Assembly (NCBI GenBank): GCA_031285645.1
Contig: JAITVU010000399.1
Span: 1-6,350, forward strand
DNA length: 6,350 nucleotides
Direction of reading: 5' to 3'
Origin: Oscillospiraceae bacterium
GTDB taxonomy: Bacteria; Bacillota; Clostridia; Oscillospirales; Ruminococcaceae
Part shown: positions 1-5,861 of the stretch, in pieces
Numbering within the stretch: the stretch's first letter is position 1
How the letters are laid out: each line of letters begins with the position of its first letter
The notes under the pieces: model-generated
Databases searched by the model: none
What the model saw: the letters and a program-made list of their open reading frames with translations, nothing else
Told to the model about the DNA's origin: nothing
Position numbers and translations under genes: made by a program

Positions 1-18
1 CTTAACAAGCCTGAGCTG

Positions 19-43
19 TTATCCGCGTTTTTTATGCGGATAA
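19..43 (+). promoter_or_regulatory. Inverted repeat upstream of the cupin gene, possible operator or hairpin
   Basis: A perfect 8-bp inverted repeat, TTATCCGC (19-26) and GCGGATAA (36-43), is separated by a T-rich 9-nt loop. No T-run follows, so it is not a normal intrinsic terminator. GATAAT at 39-44 could serve as a -10 box, which would put the repeat over the promoter and make it an operator candidate. No convincing -35 is seen 17 bp upstream, and the window starts too close to judge what lies before. The repeat is clear; its role is inferred. Confidence 0.35.
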
Positions 44-71
44 TTAAACAAAACTGTAAGGAGAAGTGAAC

Positions 72-416
72 ATGATCAAAAAAAGCGGGGAATTCAGGGA
101 AGAGCGGCGCAATATAGCCGGCGGCAACGGCGAAATTATATTGCGCCATAAGTTTGAGCGCGAGGATATGTTCGGCAAAAGCCGCCTGTGCGCCGAACTT
201 GTCGTGGAACCGGGCTGCAGCATCGGCGAACACGCGCATGTCGAGGATATGGAGATCTTCTATATGCTCGAGGGCACGCTCGTCAGCGTTGCGAAGGACG
301 GCAGTGAGACACCGTTTAGCAAAGGCGACTGTATGCTCACGGGCGGCGGCGATTTCCACAGTCTGCGGAATGACAGTGGAAAAACGGCCGTCATGCTGGC
401 CGTCATTGCCCTGTAG
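72..416 (+). CDS. Small single-domain cupin protein
   Basis: This is a 114-residue cupin, a double-stranded beta-barrel fold that usually holds one metal ion. Cupin motif 1 is complete: G48, five residues, H54-x-H56, four residues, E61, six residues, G68. Motif 2 is G85, then G93-x2-H96-x3-N100, with the usual proline replaced by G91. H54, H56, E61 and H96 are the expected metal ligands. The ATG at 72 is preferred over a GTG at 66, because the Shine-Dalgarno AAGGAG (58-63) lies 8 nt before the ATG but only 2 nt before the GTG. There is no signal peptide, so it should be cytosolic. Stand-alone cupins of this size include sugar isomerases, dioxygenases and sensors, and nothing here chooses among them. 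It ends in TAG, with a backup TAA 12 codons later, just before a terminator. Confidence 0.88.
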   Translation: MIKKSGEFREERRNIAGGNGEIILRHKFEREDMFGKSRLCAELVVEPGCSIGEHAHVEDMEIFYMLEGTLVSVAKDGSETPFSKGDCMLTGGGDFHSLRNDSGKTAVMLAVIAL

Positions 417-451
417 CAAAACGGAACCGTTCCATTGATGCATGAGATCTA

Positions 452-479
452 AAGCCCCGCTTAGCCGGGGCTTCTTTTT
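452..479 (+). terminator. Rho-independent terminator after the cupin gene
   Basis: An 8-bp perfect stem, AAGCCCCG (452-459) with CGGGGCTT (466-473), has a 6-nt loop and is followed by C and TTTTT (475-479). It lies 35 nt after the cupin stop and 39 nt before the HD gene. Little room is left for a separate promoter before the HD gene, so read-through may supply part of its transcription. Confidence 0.9.
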
Positions 480-518
480 ATCCGACAGCCGATACCCAAC
501 TGAAGTAAGGAGTCAGGT

Positions 519-1199
519 ATGAACAAAGAAATGTACGAAAGAATGGAAAACTTTATGCTGTCCATGATGACGGACAGCGCGCACGACGGCATGCATGTCT
601 ACAGGGTTCTGCATGCGGCGCTTACCATTGCGCAAACCCTGGAAAATATCAATACGGATATACTCATCGCCGCCTGCCTGCTCCATGATATCGGCAGGGA
701 GATGCAGTTTAAGGATCCGTCTCTTTGCCATGCCGCCGAAGGCGGCAAGCGCGCTTACAACTGGCTTAAGGAAAACAGCTGGGATGACGGCGACGCCGTT
801 CACATTAGAGACTGCATTACCACCCATCGGTTTCGCGGCGACAACCCGCCGCAGAGTATCGAAGCCAAAATCCTTTTTGACGCGGATAAACTGGACGCGG
901 CGGGCGCAACGGGCGTTGCCCGATGCCTGCTGGCGCAGTCCGTGTTCAATGAACCCCTTTATTTTACGGATACTGACGGCGCTGTGATCACAGCCGGGCG
1001 GGATCAGCCCTCCTCATTTTTTCAGGAGTTCAATTTCAAGATGAGGAATATCTATGACTGCTTTTACACCGACTGCGCGAGAGCGTGGGCGGCGCGGCGC
1101 CGGGACGCCGCCATGGATTTTTACGGCCGCCTCCTTGAAGAAGTGACGCAGTCGCATCAGGGCCGCGCGCTGCTAAAAGACATATTGGCATCAAATTAG
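519..1199 (+). CDS. HD-domain metal-dependent phosphohydrolase (YedJ/YpgQ-like)
   Basis: This 226-residue protein resembles stand-alone HD hydrolases of the E. coli YedJ and B. subtilis YpgQ group. Visible signatures are H22-D23 followed by H26-x2-R29-V30, the HD pair in LLHDIGR (H56-D57), H71, H103 in a TTHR segment, and the late motif DADKLDAAGATGVAR (121-135). Such a D/H set binds divalent metals and hydrolyses phosphate esters or nucleotides. The substrate here is unknown; a (d)NTP-type nucleotide is only a family-based guess. The start is ATG at 519, with TAAGGAG (506-512) 6 nt upstream. No membrane segment or signal peptide is seen. It is followed by its own short terminator and is convergent with mntP. 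It ends in TAG. The family is well supported, the biological role is not. Confidence 0.88.
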   Translation: MNKEMYERMENFMLSMMTDSAHDGMHVYRVLHAALTIAQTLENINTDILIAACLLHDIGREMQFKDPSLCHAAEGGKRAYNWLKENSWDDGDAVHIRDCITTHRFRGDNPPQSIEAKILFDADKLDAAGATGVARCLLAQSVFNEPLYFTDTDGAVITAGRDQPSSFFQEFNFKMRNIYDCFYTDCARAWAARRRDAAMDFYGRLLEEVTQSHQGRALLKDILASN

Positions 1200-1207
1200 C
1201 CCGGGTC

Positions 1208-1227
1208 ACGCCCATACGGCGTTTTTT
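1208..1227 (+). terminator. Short intrinsic terminator after the HD hydrolase gene
   Basis: A 5-bp stem, ACGCC (1208-1212) with GGCGT (1218-1222), has a CATAC loop and continues directly into a T-run to 1227. It starts 9 nt after the HD stop codon. The stem is short but position and T-run fit. On the other strand it lacks a T-run, so no terminator is visible for mntP in this 64-bp convergent gap. Confidence 0.6.
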
Positions 1228-1263
1228 ACCGAAACCCAAGCCGAGTCAAAATACCCGACACTT

Positions 1264-1839
1264 TTAAAACGACAGGATCCCCAGATGCTCCAACAAAATT
1301 TTGACGCCCATCAGAATCAGAATCAGGCCGCCGGCAAACTCAGCCTTTGATTTGAACCGCGCGCCGAAGACATTGCCGATTTTAACCCCGGCCATGGATA
1401 AAACGAGGGTGACGACACCGATCAGTGTAACGGCAGGCACAATTTGCACCTGTAAAAAGGCGAAGGATACACCGATGGCAAGGGCGTCGATACTGGTGGC
1501 AACGGCAAGCGGGAGCATAACGGCGGGACGAAGCGACGTTTCCTCACACGCTTCCCCGTCTTTTTCGCGGCGCAGGCTTTCCCACACCATTTTACCGCCG
1601 ATGATCACAAGCAGTATAAAGGCGATCCAGTGGTCATAGGCCTCGATGCGCGCGGCAAAATGCGACCCGAGATAATACCCCGCCAGCGGCATGGCGGCCT
1701 GGAAAACGCCGAAATAAAGACCGACGACAAGCGCCTTGCCGAAGCCGCTTTTTTCCATGGACAGCCCTTTGCAGATGGCGACGGCAAAGGCGTCCATGGA
1801 CAGCCCCACCGCAATCAGAACAAGCTCGTACCAATTCAT
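1264..1839 (-). CDS. mntP: Manganese efflux pump MntP
   Basis: This 191-residue membrane protein is the MntP (YebN, DUF204) family exporter that lowers cytoplasmic Mn2+. It has two related halves, each opening with the family's acidic motif inside a membrane helix: GLSMDAFAVAICKG near the N-terminus and ATSIDALAIGVSFAF in the middle. Each half is about three hydrophobic helices, joined by a charged cytoplasmic stretch (RREKDGEACEE). The intramembrane aspartates of these motifs are those expected to bind manganese. The ATG at 1839 is chosen because AAAGGGG (ending at 1846) lies 6 nt upstream; an in-frame GTG at 1863 would add 8 residues but has no good ribosome site. Length matches the family. 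The yybP-ykoY riboswitch in its leader independently supports the call and predicts induction by excess manganese. Confidence 0.95.
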   Translation of the reverse strand: MNWYELVLIAVGLSMDAFAVAICKGLSMEKSGFGKALVVGLYFGVFQAAMPLAGYYLGSHFAARIEAYDHWIAFILLVIIGGKMVWESLRREKDGEACEETSLRPAVMLPLAVATSIDALAIGVSFAFLQVQIVPAVTLIGVVTLVLSMAGVKIGNVFGARFKSKAEFAGGLILILMGVKILLEHLGILSF

Positions 1840-1923
1840 ACAATGCCCCTTTTCACTTTTCACTCATCAAGTATAAGCAAATGATATCAGCAGAAACATA
1901 TGGAATATCTCAACGGCGCAACA

Positions 1924-1958
1924 AAACCCATGCGGGCCGCAAAGCCATACATGGGTTT
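1924..1958 (-). repeat. Second hairpin in the mntP leader, between riboswitch terminator and gene
   Basis: On the minus strand AAACCCATG (1958-1950) pairs with CATGGGTTT (1932-1924), a perfect 9-bp stem. An inner GGC/GCC pairing (1946-1944 with 1937-1935) can extend it. A run of only four T follows, so it would be a weak terminator. Its 5' arm contains CCATGTAT (1954-1947), the exact complement of ATACATGG (1981-1974) in the preceding terminator, so the two hairpins could exchange partners. It lies about 85 nt before the mntP start. Confidence 0.6.
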
Positions 1959-1964
1959 AAACAT

Positions 1965-1999
1965 AAAAAAAGACCATGTATGCTTTTATACATGAGTCT
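1965..1999 (-). terminator. Riboswitch-controlled intrinsic terminator of mntP
   Basis: On the minus strand, AGAC (1999-1996) pairs with GTCT (1974-1971) and CATGTAT (1994-1988) with ATACATG (1981-1975). One bulged T and a 6-nt AAAAGC loop complete the hairpin. Seven T in a row (1971-1965) follow. The 5' arm is shared with the 3' strand of aptamer helix P1 (1996-1991), so folding of the metal-bound aptamer and of the terminator should exclude each other. This is the known ON-switch arrangement for manganese-activated exporters. Confidence 0.88.
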
Positions 2000-2080
2000 C
2001 GTTTTTTAAGACAAGCCAGACCGGGTTTAAATCGGCCAGTATGTTGACTTGCCGCGCAACGCGCTAACTACTCCCTCACA
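1991..2080 (-). promoter_or_regulatory. yybP-ykoY manganese riboswitch aptamer
   Basis: Read on the minus strand, this leader carries the conserved landmarks of yybP-ykoY: GGGAGTAG in the first loop (2075-2068), then CAACATACTGGCCG, then CTGGCTTGTCTTAA and the closing GAGAC. Visible helices are P1 TGTGAG/CTCATG (2080-2075 with 1996-1991, two wobble pairs), a GCGC hairpin (2064-2054), GCAAG/CTTGT (2052-2048 with 2015-2011) and GGCCG/CGGTC (2037-2033 with 2023-2019). The family senses Mn2+ and turns on exporters such as mntP, which is the gene downstream. Terminator overlap with P1 predicts read-through when metal is bound. Recognition rests on remembered consensus, not on a covariance-model search. 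Confidence 0.92.
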
Positions 2081-2166
2081 GGTTTATGCTGTTTTATGTT
2101 GGCGGGCGTTCTCACTGTCCGTACAGATAACCGGCGAAAACAGCCCGGCCCACTGTAATTTCCGGT

Positions 2167-2195
2167 ATTGTAGCACGGCCCCATCAGCCTGTCAA
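2167..2195 (-). promoter_or_regulatory. Consensus sigma-A promoter of the mntP leader
   Basis: On the minus strand, TTGACA (2195-2190) is followed by a 17-bp spacer and TACAAT (2172-2167), a near-perfect housekeeping promoter. Transcription should begin near 2160, giving a leader of about 320 nt before mntP that contains the whole riboswitch. Control is therefore expected at termination rather than at initiation. Confidence 0.88.
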
Positions 2196-2410
2196 GCGCC
2201 TACACGGGCTTCCGCGCATCGCTTTGGCGCATATAACCGGCGCGCTGCCCATCACTCGACTGTTATTACCCAAAGCTAACATAATAAAAATATTTTCCGG
2301 GCAATAACGAACAAGCCGCTTCGCGGCGCCCTGCCTGTCGGTAGGGTTAAAAACGGGGTGTAATTAGTATTACAGCACACACGCCACGCGCGGCAGCTTC
2401 CGTACATTTT
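2196..2410. other. Intergenic region between the mntP promoter and the radical SAM gene
   Basis: I see no gene here. On the minus strand, downstream of the radical SAM gene, GCCGC-GAA-GCGGC (2327-2315) followed by TTGTTCGTTATT is a weak terminator candidate. A 6-bp inverted repeat TGTAAT/ATTACA (2359-2374) lies closer to the gene without a proper T-run. The sequence CGCTTCGCGGCGC (2317-2329) recurs at 3606-3618, on the other side of the radical SAM gene. Confidence 0.4.
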
Positions 2411-3400
2411 TTATTGAGAACTCTCATAATACGCGAGGGCCGCGGGGTAGTATTCAACATCGAGTTCATCATAACACCCTGACAGAGTGAGAAAATGCCG
2501 GATATGGAAACAGAGCGCGCACCGGGATGTATAGCCCGCGGAGTCCGGAATAAAGCCATGCTCACGCGCAAAAGAGTAAAGCCCGAATATACCCGCGTCC
2601 AACAGGGCGGAGAAAACGGGATACCGCCCGGCGGGCACGCCGTCGACGATTTCATTCAAAGGAAGGGACAGACCCGTGCAGCCCGCCGGTATAAAGCGGC
2701 CGTAAACGTCCACATGGAAATGCCGGCCTGACAAAAGACTCGTGCACGGCGCTGCGTCGAGCAGCGCGTTAACAGGCGTGCGCGTCCCATATTCCGCTTC
2801 AATGTTAAGGGCCCGCCCGCCATACCTGAGACCGTATTGCCGGGCCGTGTCGATGATATAGCGCGCACCGGCCGCGGCCGCGATCTCATCCCGCGTATGC
2901 GCCCTGTCGCCGCGCAAACCCGAGAGGGGCGCGAGAAAACGCTCCTGCCATAAAAAGAACCCCATACCCGCTTTCCGGCACATCTCGGCCAGGAATACGG
3001 GCCGTTCCCACGGCACGTATTCCGCGTGATAGAGATCAATGGAAATACAGAGCGTGTCGACACCCGCGCCGAGCAAGCGCTCAACTTTTTCAAGTGTCCG
3101 CTGTGCGTCCTTAGCCCAAAAGGCGTTCGTCTCCACATAATCAATGCCGGCACCGGCGTCCCCGAGTGCGCGCGCGACGCCAATCAGGCCCTCAAAATCG
3201 AGAAAGGGCTCGCCGCCGCCGATGTGCACGCTGTGGCAGCCGCCTCGTTTAAGGGCCGCGCAGATTGTCGCGGCTGTATCCGGCGTCATATAGCGTTTAT
3301 CGCGCTGCGGGGAACAGGCGTACAGGCAATGCCTGCAGGCCGCCGTGCAGCGGTAGTTGACCATAATGCCGACAGAACCAAAGTTTTTGACTGTCTTCAT
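2411..3400 (-). CDS. Radical SAM protein with extra C-terminal cysteines, function unknown
   Basis: This 329-residue protein is a radical SAM enzyme. The cluster motif C-x3-C-x2-C is at C18, C22 and C25, in VNYRCTAACRHCLYAC. The SAM-binding GGGEP motif is at 61-65, and further TIM-barrel strands show as YVETNAFW and LCISIDLYH. The C-terminal part has C219, C241, a CxxC pair at C294/C297 and C309, which may hold an auxiliary iron-sulfur cluster as in SPASM-like proteins, though the spacing is not canonical. The ATG at 3400 follows AGGTG by 5 nt. An in-frame ATG at 3448 would add 16 residues, but has no visible ribosome site and its extension lacks family features. No precursor peptide, transporter or partner enzyme is adjacent, so the substrate cannot be assigned. 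It is divergent from the transketolase operon. Confidence 0.85.
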   Translation of the reverse strand: MKTVKNFGSVGIMVNYRCTAACRHCLYACSPQRDKRYMTPDTAATICAALKRGGCHSVHIGGGEPFLDFEGLIGVARALGDAGAGIDYVETNAFWAKDAQRTLEKVERLLGAGVDTLCISIDLYHAEYVPWERPVFLAEMCRKAGMGFFLWQERFLAPLSGLRGDRAHTRDEIAAAAGARYIIDTARQYGLRYGGRALNIEAEYGTRTPVNALLDAAPCTSLLSGRHFHVDVYGRFIPAGCTGLSLPLNEIVDGVPAGRYPVFSALLDAGIFGLYSFAREHGFIPDSAGYTSRCALCFHIRHFLTLSGCYDELDVEYYPAALAYYESSQ

Positions 3401-3448
3401 GGGACACCTGCCTAAACGGTTACTTTGTGCTTCCGGATATTCACGCAT

Positions 3449-3704
3449 ATTTACGCTTTCTGTTACATTAAGTGTCGGGCAAACTGTTTTTTGCTGCGCC
3501 GCCGCATAATATAGCCATATTGGTATAAACCCGGACCTGATTTAAACGCATCGGCTTTGCCCGCTGCCACACGTCGCGTGGATATGACAATGCGGCGGGT
3601 ATACGCGCTTCGCGGCGCGCGGCGTTTGCCGTATATTTAAAATTGTGTAGCCATTTTATACCTGTACAGCTATAGATCGACAAAACAATTCGTCGGCTTA
3701 TTCT
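3449..3704. other. Intergenic region between the divergent radical SAM and transketolase genes
   Basis: No credible gene is seen. The region is GC-rich and palindromic near 3600-3635 (TATACG with CGTATA enclosing GCGC-rich inverted repeats) and AT-rich elsewhere. The 13-mer CGCTTCGCGGCGC at 3606-3618 matches 2317-2329. A promoter for the radical SAM gene should lie here on the minus strand; TATATT/TATTAT near 3505-3515 could be a -10, but I find no matching -35. Confidence 0.35.
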
Positions 3705-3722
3705 GTTTGATATTTATCAAAC
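3705..3722 (+). promoter_or_regulatory. FNR/CRP-family-like binding site upstream of the transketolase promoter
   Basis: GTTTGATA-TT-TATCAAAC is a perfect 8+2+8 inverted repeat. Its core TTGAT-N4-ATCAA (3707-3720) matches the FNR consensus exactly. Its centre (3713.5) lies about 55 bp before the start predicted from the GATAAT -10, or about 63 bp if TATACT (3765-3770) is the -10; the latter is near the -61.5 position used by class I activators. Whether this host has a regulator reading this motif is unknown, and another helix-turn-helix family could use it. Confidence 0.55.
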
Positions 3723-3733
3723 GCCCCAGCTTA

Positions 3734-3762
3734 TTGACATCAATATTCGTTTGTGTGATAAT
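3734..3762 (+). promoter_or_regulatory. Consensus promoter of the transketolase operon
   Basis: TTGACA (3734-3739), a 17-bp spacer and GATAAT (3757-3762) form a near-consensus sigma-A promoter. Transcription should start near 3769, giving a leader of about 95 nt. The promoter looks fully functional, which matters for judging whether the interrupted gene downstream is really dead. Confidence 0.8.
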
Positions 3763-3864
3763 TATATACTGGTGGGGTGTGGATGTCACATACACGCCCC
3801 GATCTCATCATAGAATTGATCAGGATTCTTTTTTATTCGCCAAATCAAACAGGGAGGCTTTGCC

Positions 3865-4746
3865 ATGGTTGATTCTCTCGCCGACATTTGCAGGGCAGTG
3901 CGCGAGGATGTATTGAACATGATTTAGTCCGCGGGTTCAGGCCATCCGGGCGCGTCGCTCTCCGCGGTCGAAATCATGGCGGGGCTTTACTTTACAGGTA
4001 TTTTTAAATGCAGTCCGGAATATCCGGACGCGCCGGGACGCGACAGGTTTATCATGTCCAAGGGCCACGGCGTTCCCGCGCTTTACAGCATACTCAGCCG
4101 TCTGGGATTTTTTGGACGCGAGCACTTGAAGTCGCTTCGCAAAATTGACAGCTTGCTGCAGGGCCATCCGCGCTATGGCGCGACGCCTGGCATCGATTTT
4201 TCGGCCGGATCTCTCGGCCAGGGCCTTTCCGTCGCCAACGGTATCGCCCTCGGCTACAGGCGGCAGGGTCTACAGGGCCGCGTTTATTGCCTGATGGGCG
4301 ACGGCGAGCTTCAGGAGGGCCAGATCTGGGAAGCGGCCCTGACGACGGCGCAGCTGGGCCTGCATCAGGTCTGCGCCATCATCGATAACAATCATGTACA
4401 GTTGGACGGCAGCACAGCCTCCATTAAGAAAATGGAGCCCATCGCCGACAAGTGGCGCAGCTTCGGCTGGCATGTCATCGGCGCGCAGGGTCACGACCTG
4501 GACGACGTCCAGCGCGCTTACCGCGCGGCCATGGCGGAGATGAGGCGGCCCAGCGTCATTATAGCGGAGACGATTAAGGGCAAAGGCGTGTCCTTTATGG
4601 AAAACAACTGCGAATGGCACAGCAACGCGCCCACGCGGGAAGAACTTGAGCTGGCGCTCACGGAAATACGGGAGGAACGCTCCGATCCGGCGGCGAAAAT
4701 GGGCGTGGCCGTGCATCACGGGCTCAGGCTTAAGGAGCGGGCGTGA
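3865..4746 (+). CDS. Split transketolase, N-terminal TPP-binding subunit, with an in-frame UAG at codon 21
   Basis: This is the diphosphate-binding half of a two-subunit transketolase, which with the next gene should move two-carbon ketol units between sugar phosphates in the non-oxidative pentose phosphate pathway. From ATG 3865 (AGGGAGG at 3851-3857, 7-nt spacing) there are 294 codons, a normal family length. Visible sites are SGHPG (H27), SKGH (H68), GHP (H101) and the TPP motif GDGE (145-148), 27 residues before NN (175-176). Codon 21, TAG at 3925-3927, interrupts the frame. The first start after it, ATG 3976 (residue 38), would give a 256-residue protein without H27, the counterpart of a TPP-site histidine in known transketolases. 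No ATG, GTG or TTG lies between. The rest is undamaged. It may be a recent pseudogene, a sequence error or a recoded gene. Family call is firm; functionality is open. Confidence 0.88.
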
Positions 4747-4837
4747 CGGAACGCAAATCATACTAAAGGGAGACGGCGCCTTGCGGCGGCCATTCGTTGC
4801 TTATGAGAATGATTCCGCCGAGAGACGGCTATGGTAA
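4732..4837 (+). other. Disturbed translation start region of tktC with two short ORFs
   Basis: AAGGAG (4732-4737) sits 5 nt before GTG 4743, which overlaps the upstream TGA as GTGA. That GTG is in the tktC frame but meets TAA after 7 codons (4764-4766). A second site, AAAGGGAG (4765-4772), is 8 nt before TTG 4781, which opens an 18-codon ORF in another frame, ending at 4837 inside tktC. The plausible tktC starts, ATG 4803 or 4809, have no ribosome site of their own. The two short ORFs may be leader peptides, coupling devices or relics of a damaged start. Confidence 0.4.
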
Positions 4838-5747
4838 GGCGCTACTCCGTTTATGCGCCGAGGATTCGCGCATTGTTGTGCTCGACGCCGATGTGGCAAA
4901 ATCGACCCGCACCATCTGGGTTAAGGAACAGTTTCCGGCGTCGTTTATCGATATGGGTGTTTCCGAGCAAGATATGATCGGCACGGCCGCCGGGCTTGCC
5001 ATGACGGGCATGATCCCCTATGCCTCCACATACAGCGCCTTTTTGACCGGGCGCGCGTACGACCAGATTCGCTCGGCCGTATGCCATGACAATTTAAATG
5101 TGAAGATGGCCGGCGCGCACGCCGGTTTTTCTGTCGGCCCGGAGGGCGCGATCCACCAGTCGCTCGAAGATGTGGCCATGATGCGCGTATTGCCCAATAT
5201 GGCTGTTGTCGTCCCTTGCGACGCCCTTCAGGTTGAAAAGGCCGTTTACGCCATCAGGGATGTGCCCGGCCCTTGCTTCGTTCGGTTTGGCCGCGAGGCG
5301 GCGCCTGTCGTCACGGATGCTGACACGCCCTTTGAACCGGGTGTTGCGCGCCTGATTCGGGACGGCGGCGATGTGGCGATTTTCGCGAACGGCATCATGG
5401 TTTATGAAGCCATAAAGGCGGGCGAAATGCTTGCGGTTCGCGGCTATACGGCGTTGATCGCGGATATACACACCGTCAAGCCGCTGGACGCGGCGTTTAT
5501 TTTGTCGGCGGCTGAAAAAACGGGGGCCGTTGTCACAGCCGAGGAGCACCAAAAGAGCGGCGGCCTCGGCGGGGCTGTGGCGGAGCTGCTGAGTGAGAAC
5601 GCGCCGGCTCCCGTGATGCGTGTGGGAACGGACGATATTTATGGGGAATCCGGCTCGCCGGAAGACCTGATGCGGAAATACGGCCTGACGGCGGAGCAAA
5701 TTGTGGCGTCAGCGCTTGCGGCTATGGCTATGAAAAGGCGTGGATAG
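4803..5747 (+). CDS. Split transketolase, C-terminal (pyrimidine-binding) subunit
   Basis: This 314-residue protein is the second half of the split transketolase, carrying the pyrimidine-binding domain and the C-terminal domain. The family opening RDGYGKAL is at 7-14, VVLDADVAKST at 25-35, and the GVSEQDM motif at 52-58, with E55 expected to activate the TPP aminopyrimidine ring. YSAFLTGRAYDQIR (77-90) and GPEGAIHQSLED (112-123) follow, then the C-terminal domain with VTAEEH and GGLGGAV. ATG 4803 is chosen because it puts RDGYG at the usual distance from the N-terminus; TTG 4797 and ATG 4809 are also possible, and none has a good ribosome site. The gene should be co-transcribed with the N-terminal subunit gene (56-bp gap) and form a heteromer with it. 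Its body is intact. It ends in TAG with a backup TAA 8 codons on. Confidence 0.92.
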   Translation: MRMIPPRDGYGKALLRLCAEDSRIVVLDADVAKSTRTIWVKEQFPASFIDMGVSEQDMIGTAAGLAMTGMIPYASTYSAFLTGRAYDQIRSAVCHDNLNVKMAGAHAGFSVGPEGAIHQSLEDVAMMRVLPNMAVVVPCDALQVEKAVYAIRDVPGPCFVRFGREAAPVVTDADTPFEPGVARLIRDGGDVAIFANGIMVYEAIKAGEMLAVRGYTALIADIHTVKPLDAAFILSAAEKTGAVVTAEEHQKSGGLGGAVAELLSENAPAPVMRVGTDDIYGESGSPEDLMRKYGLTAEQIVASALAAMAMKRRG

Positions 5748-5760
5748 CGGAATATAATAT

Positions 5761-5840
5761 ACAGGGCTTGCTAAGGTGCGGTGAGAATAATTTCTCACTC
5801 GTATTCTAAGCAAATCTAAGAGGTTTACAGCCCTGTTTAT
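5761..5840 (+). terminator. Nested hairpin after tktC, possible terminator
   Basis: Three nested inverted repeats share one axis. The outer one is ACAGGGCT (5761-5768) with AGCCCTGT (5829-5836), the middle one TTGCT (5768-5772) with AGCAA (5809-5813), and the inner hairpin GTGAGAA-TAAT-TTCTCAC (5781-5798). The outer and middle stems share base 5768, so only one can use it. TTTATTT follows. Its position 14 nt after the tktC stop suits transcription termination, but the elaborate form is unusual. It does not fit a tRNA, as no T-arm is present. Confidence 0.5.
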
Positions 5841-5861
5841 TTAAGGCCTTTGAGCAAGGTA

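Noticed and set aside
2049..2279. 76-residue open frame on the plus strand
   Set aside because: It is antisense to the mntP promoter and riboswitch leader and has no Shine-Dalgarno. The RNA features explain the sequence better.
3468..3683. 71-residue open frame on the minus strand upstream of the radical SAM gene
   Set aside because: No ribosome site or family motif is seen, and it spans the palindromic intergenic segment.
3976..4746. Shorter 256-residue transketolase gene starting at ATG 3976
   Set aside because: It would start inside the conserved domain, losing SGHPG, and has no ribosome site in front. The true start by signals is 3865.
414..5747. Genome-wide UAG reassignment to sense
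   Set aside because: UAG sits at the natural end of the cupin, HD and tktC genes; the cupin UAG is followed at once by a terminator, so it acts as a stop there.
5761..5836. Possible tRNA or integron attC site
   Set aside because: No T-arm or 7-nt anticodon loop can be drawn, and the conserved GTTRRRY/RYYYAAC ends of attC sites are missing.
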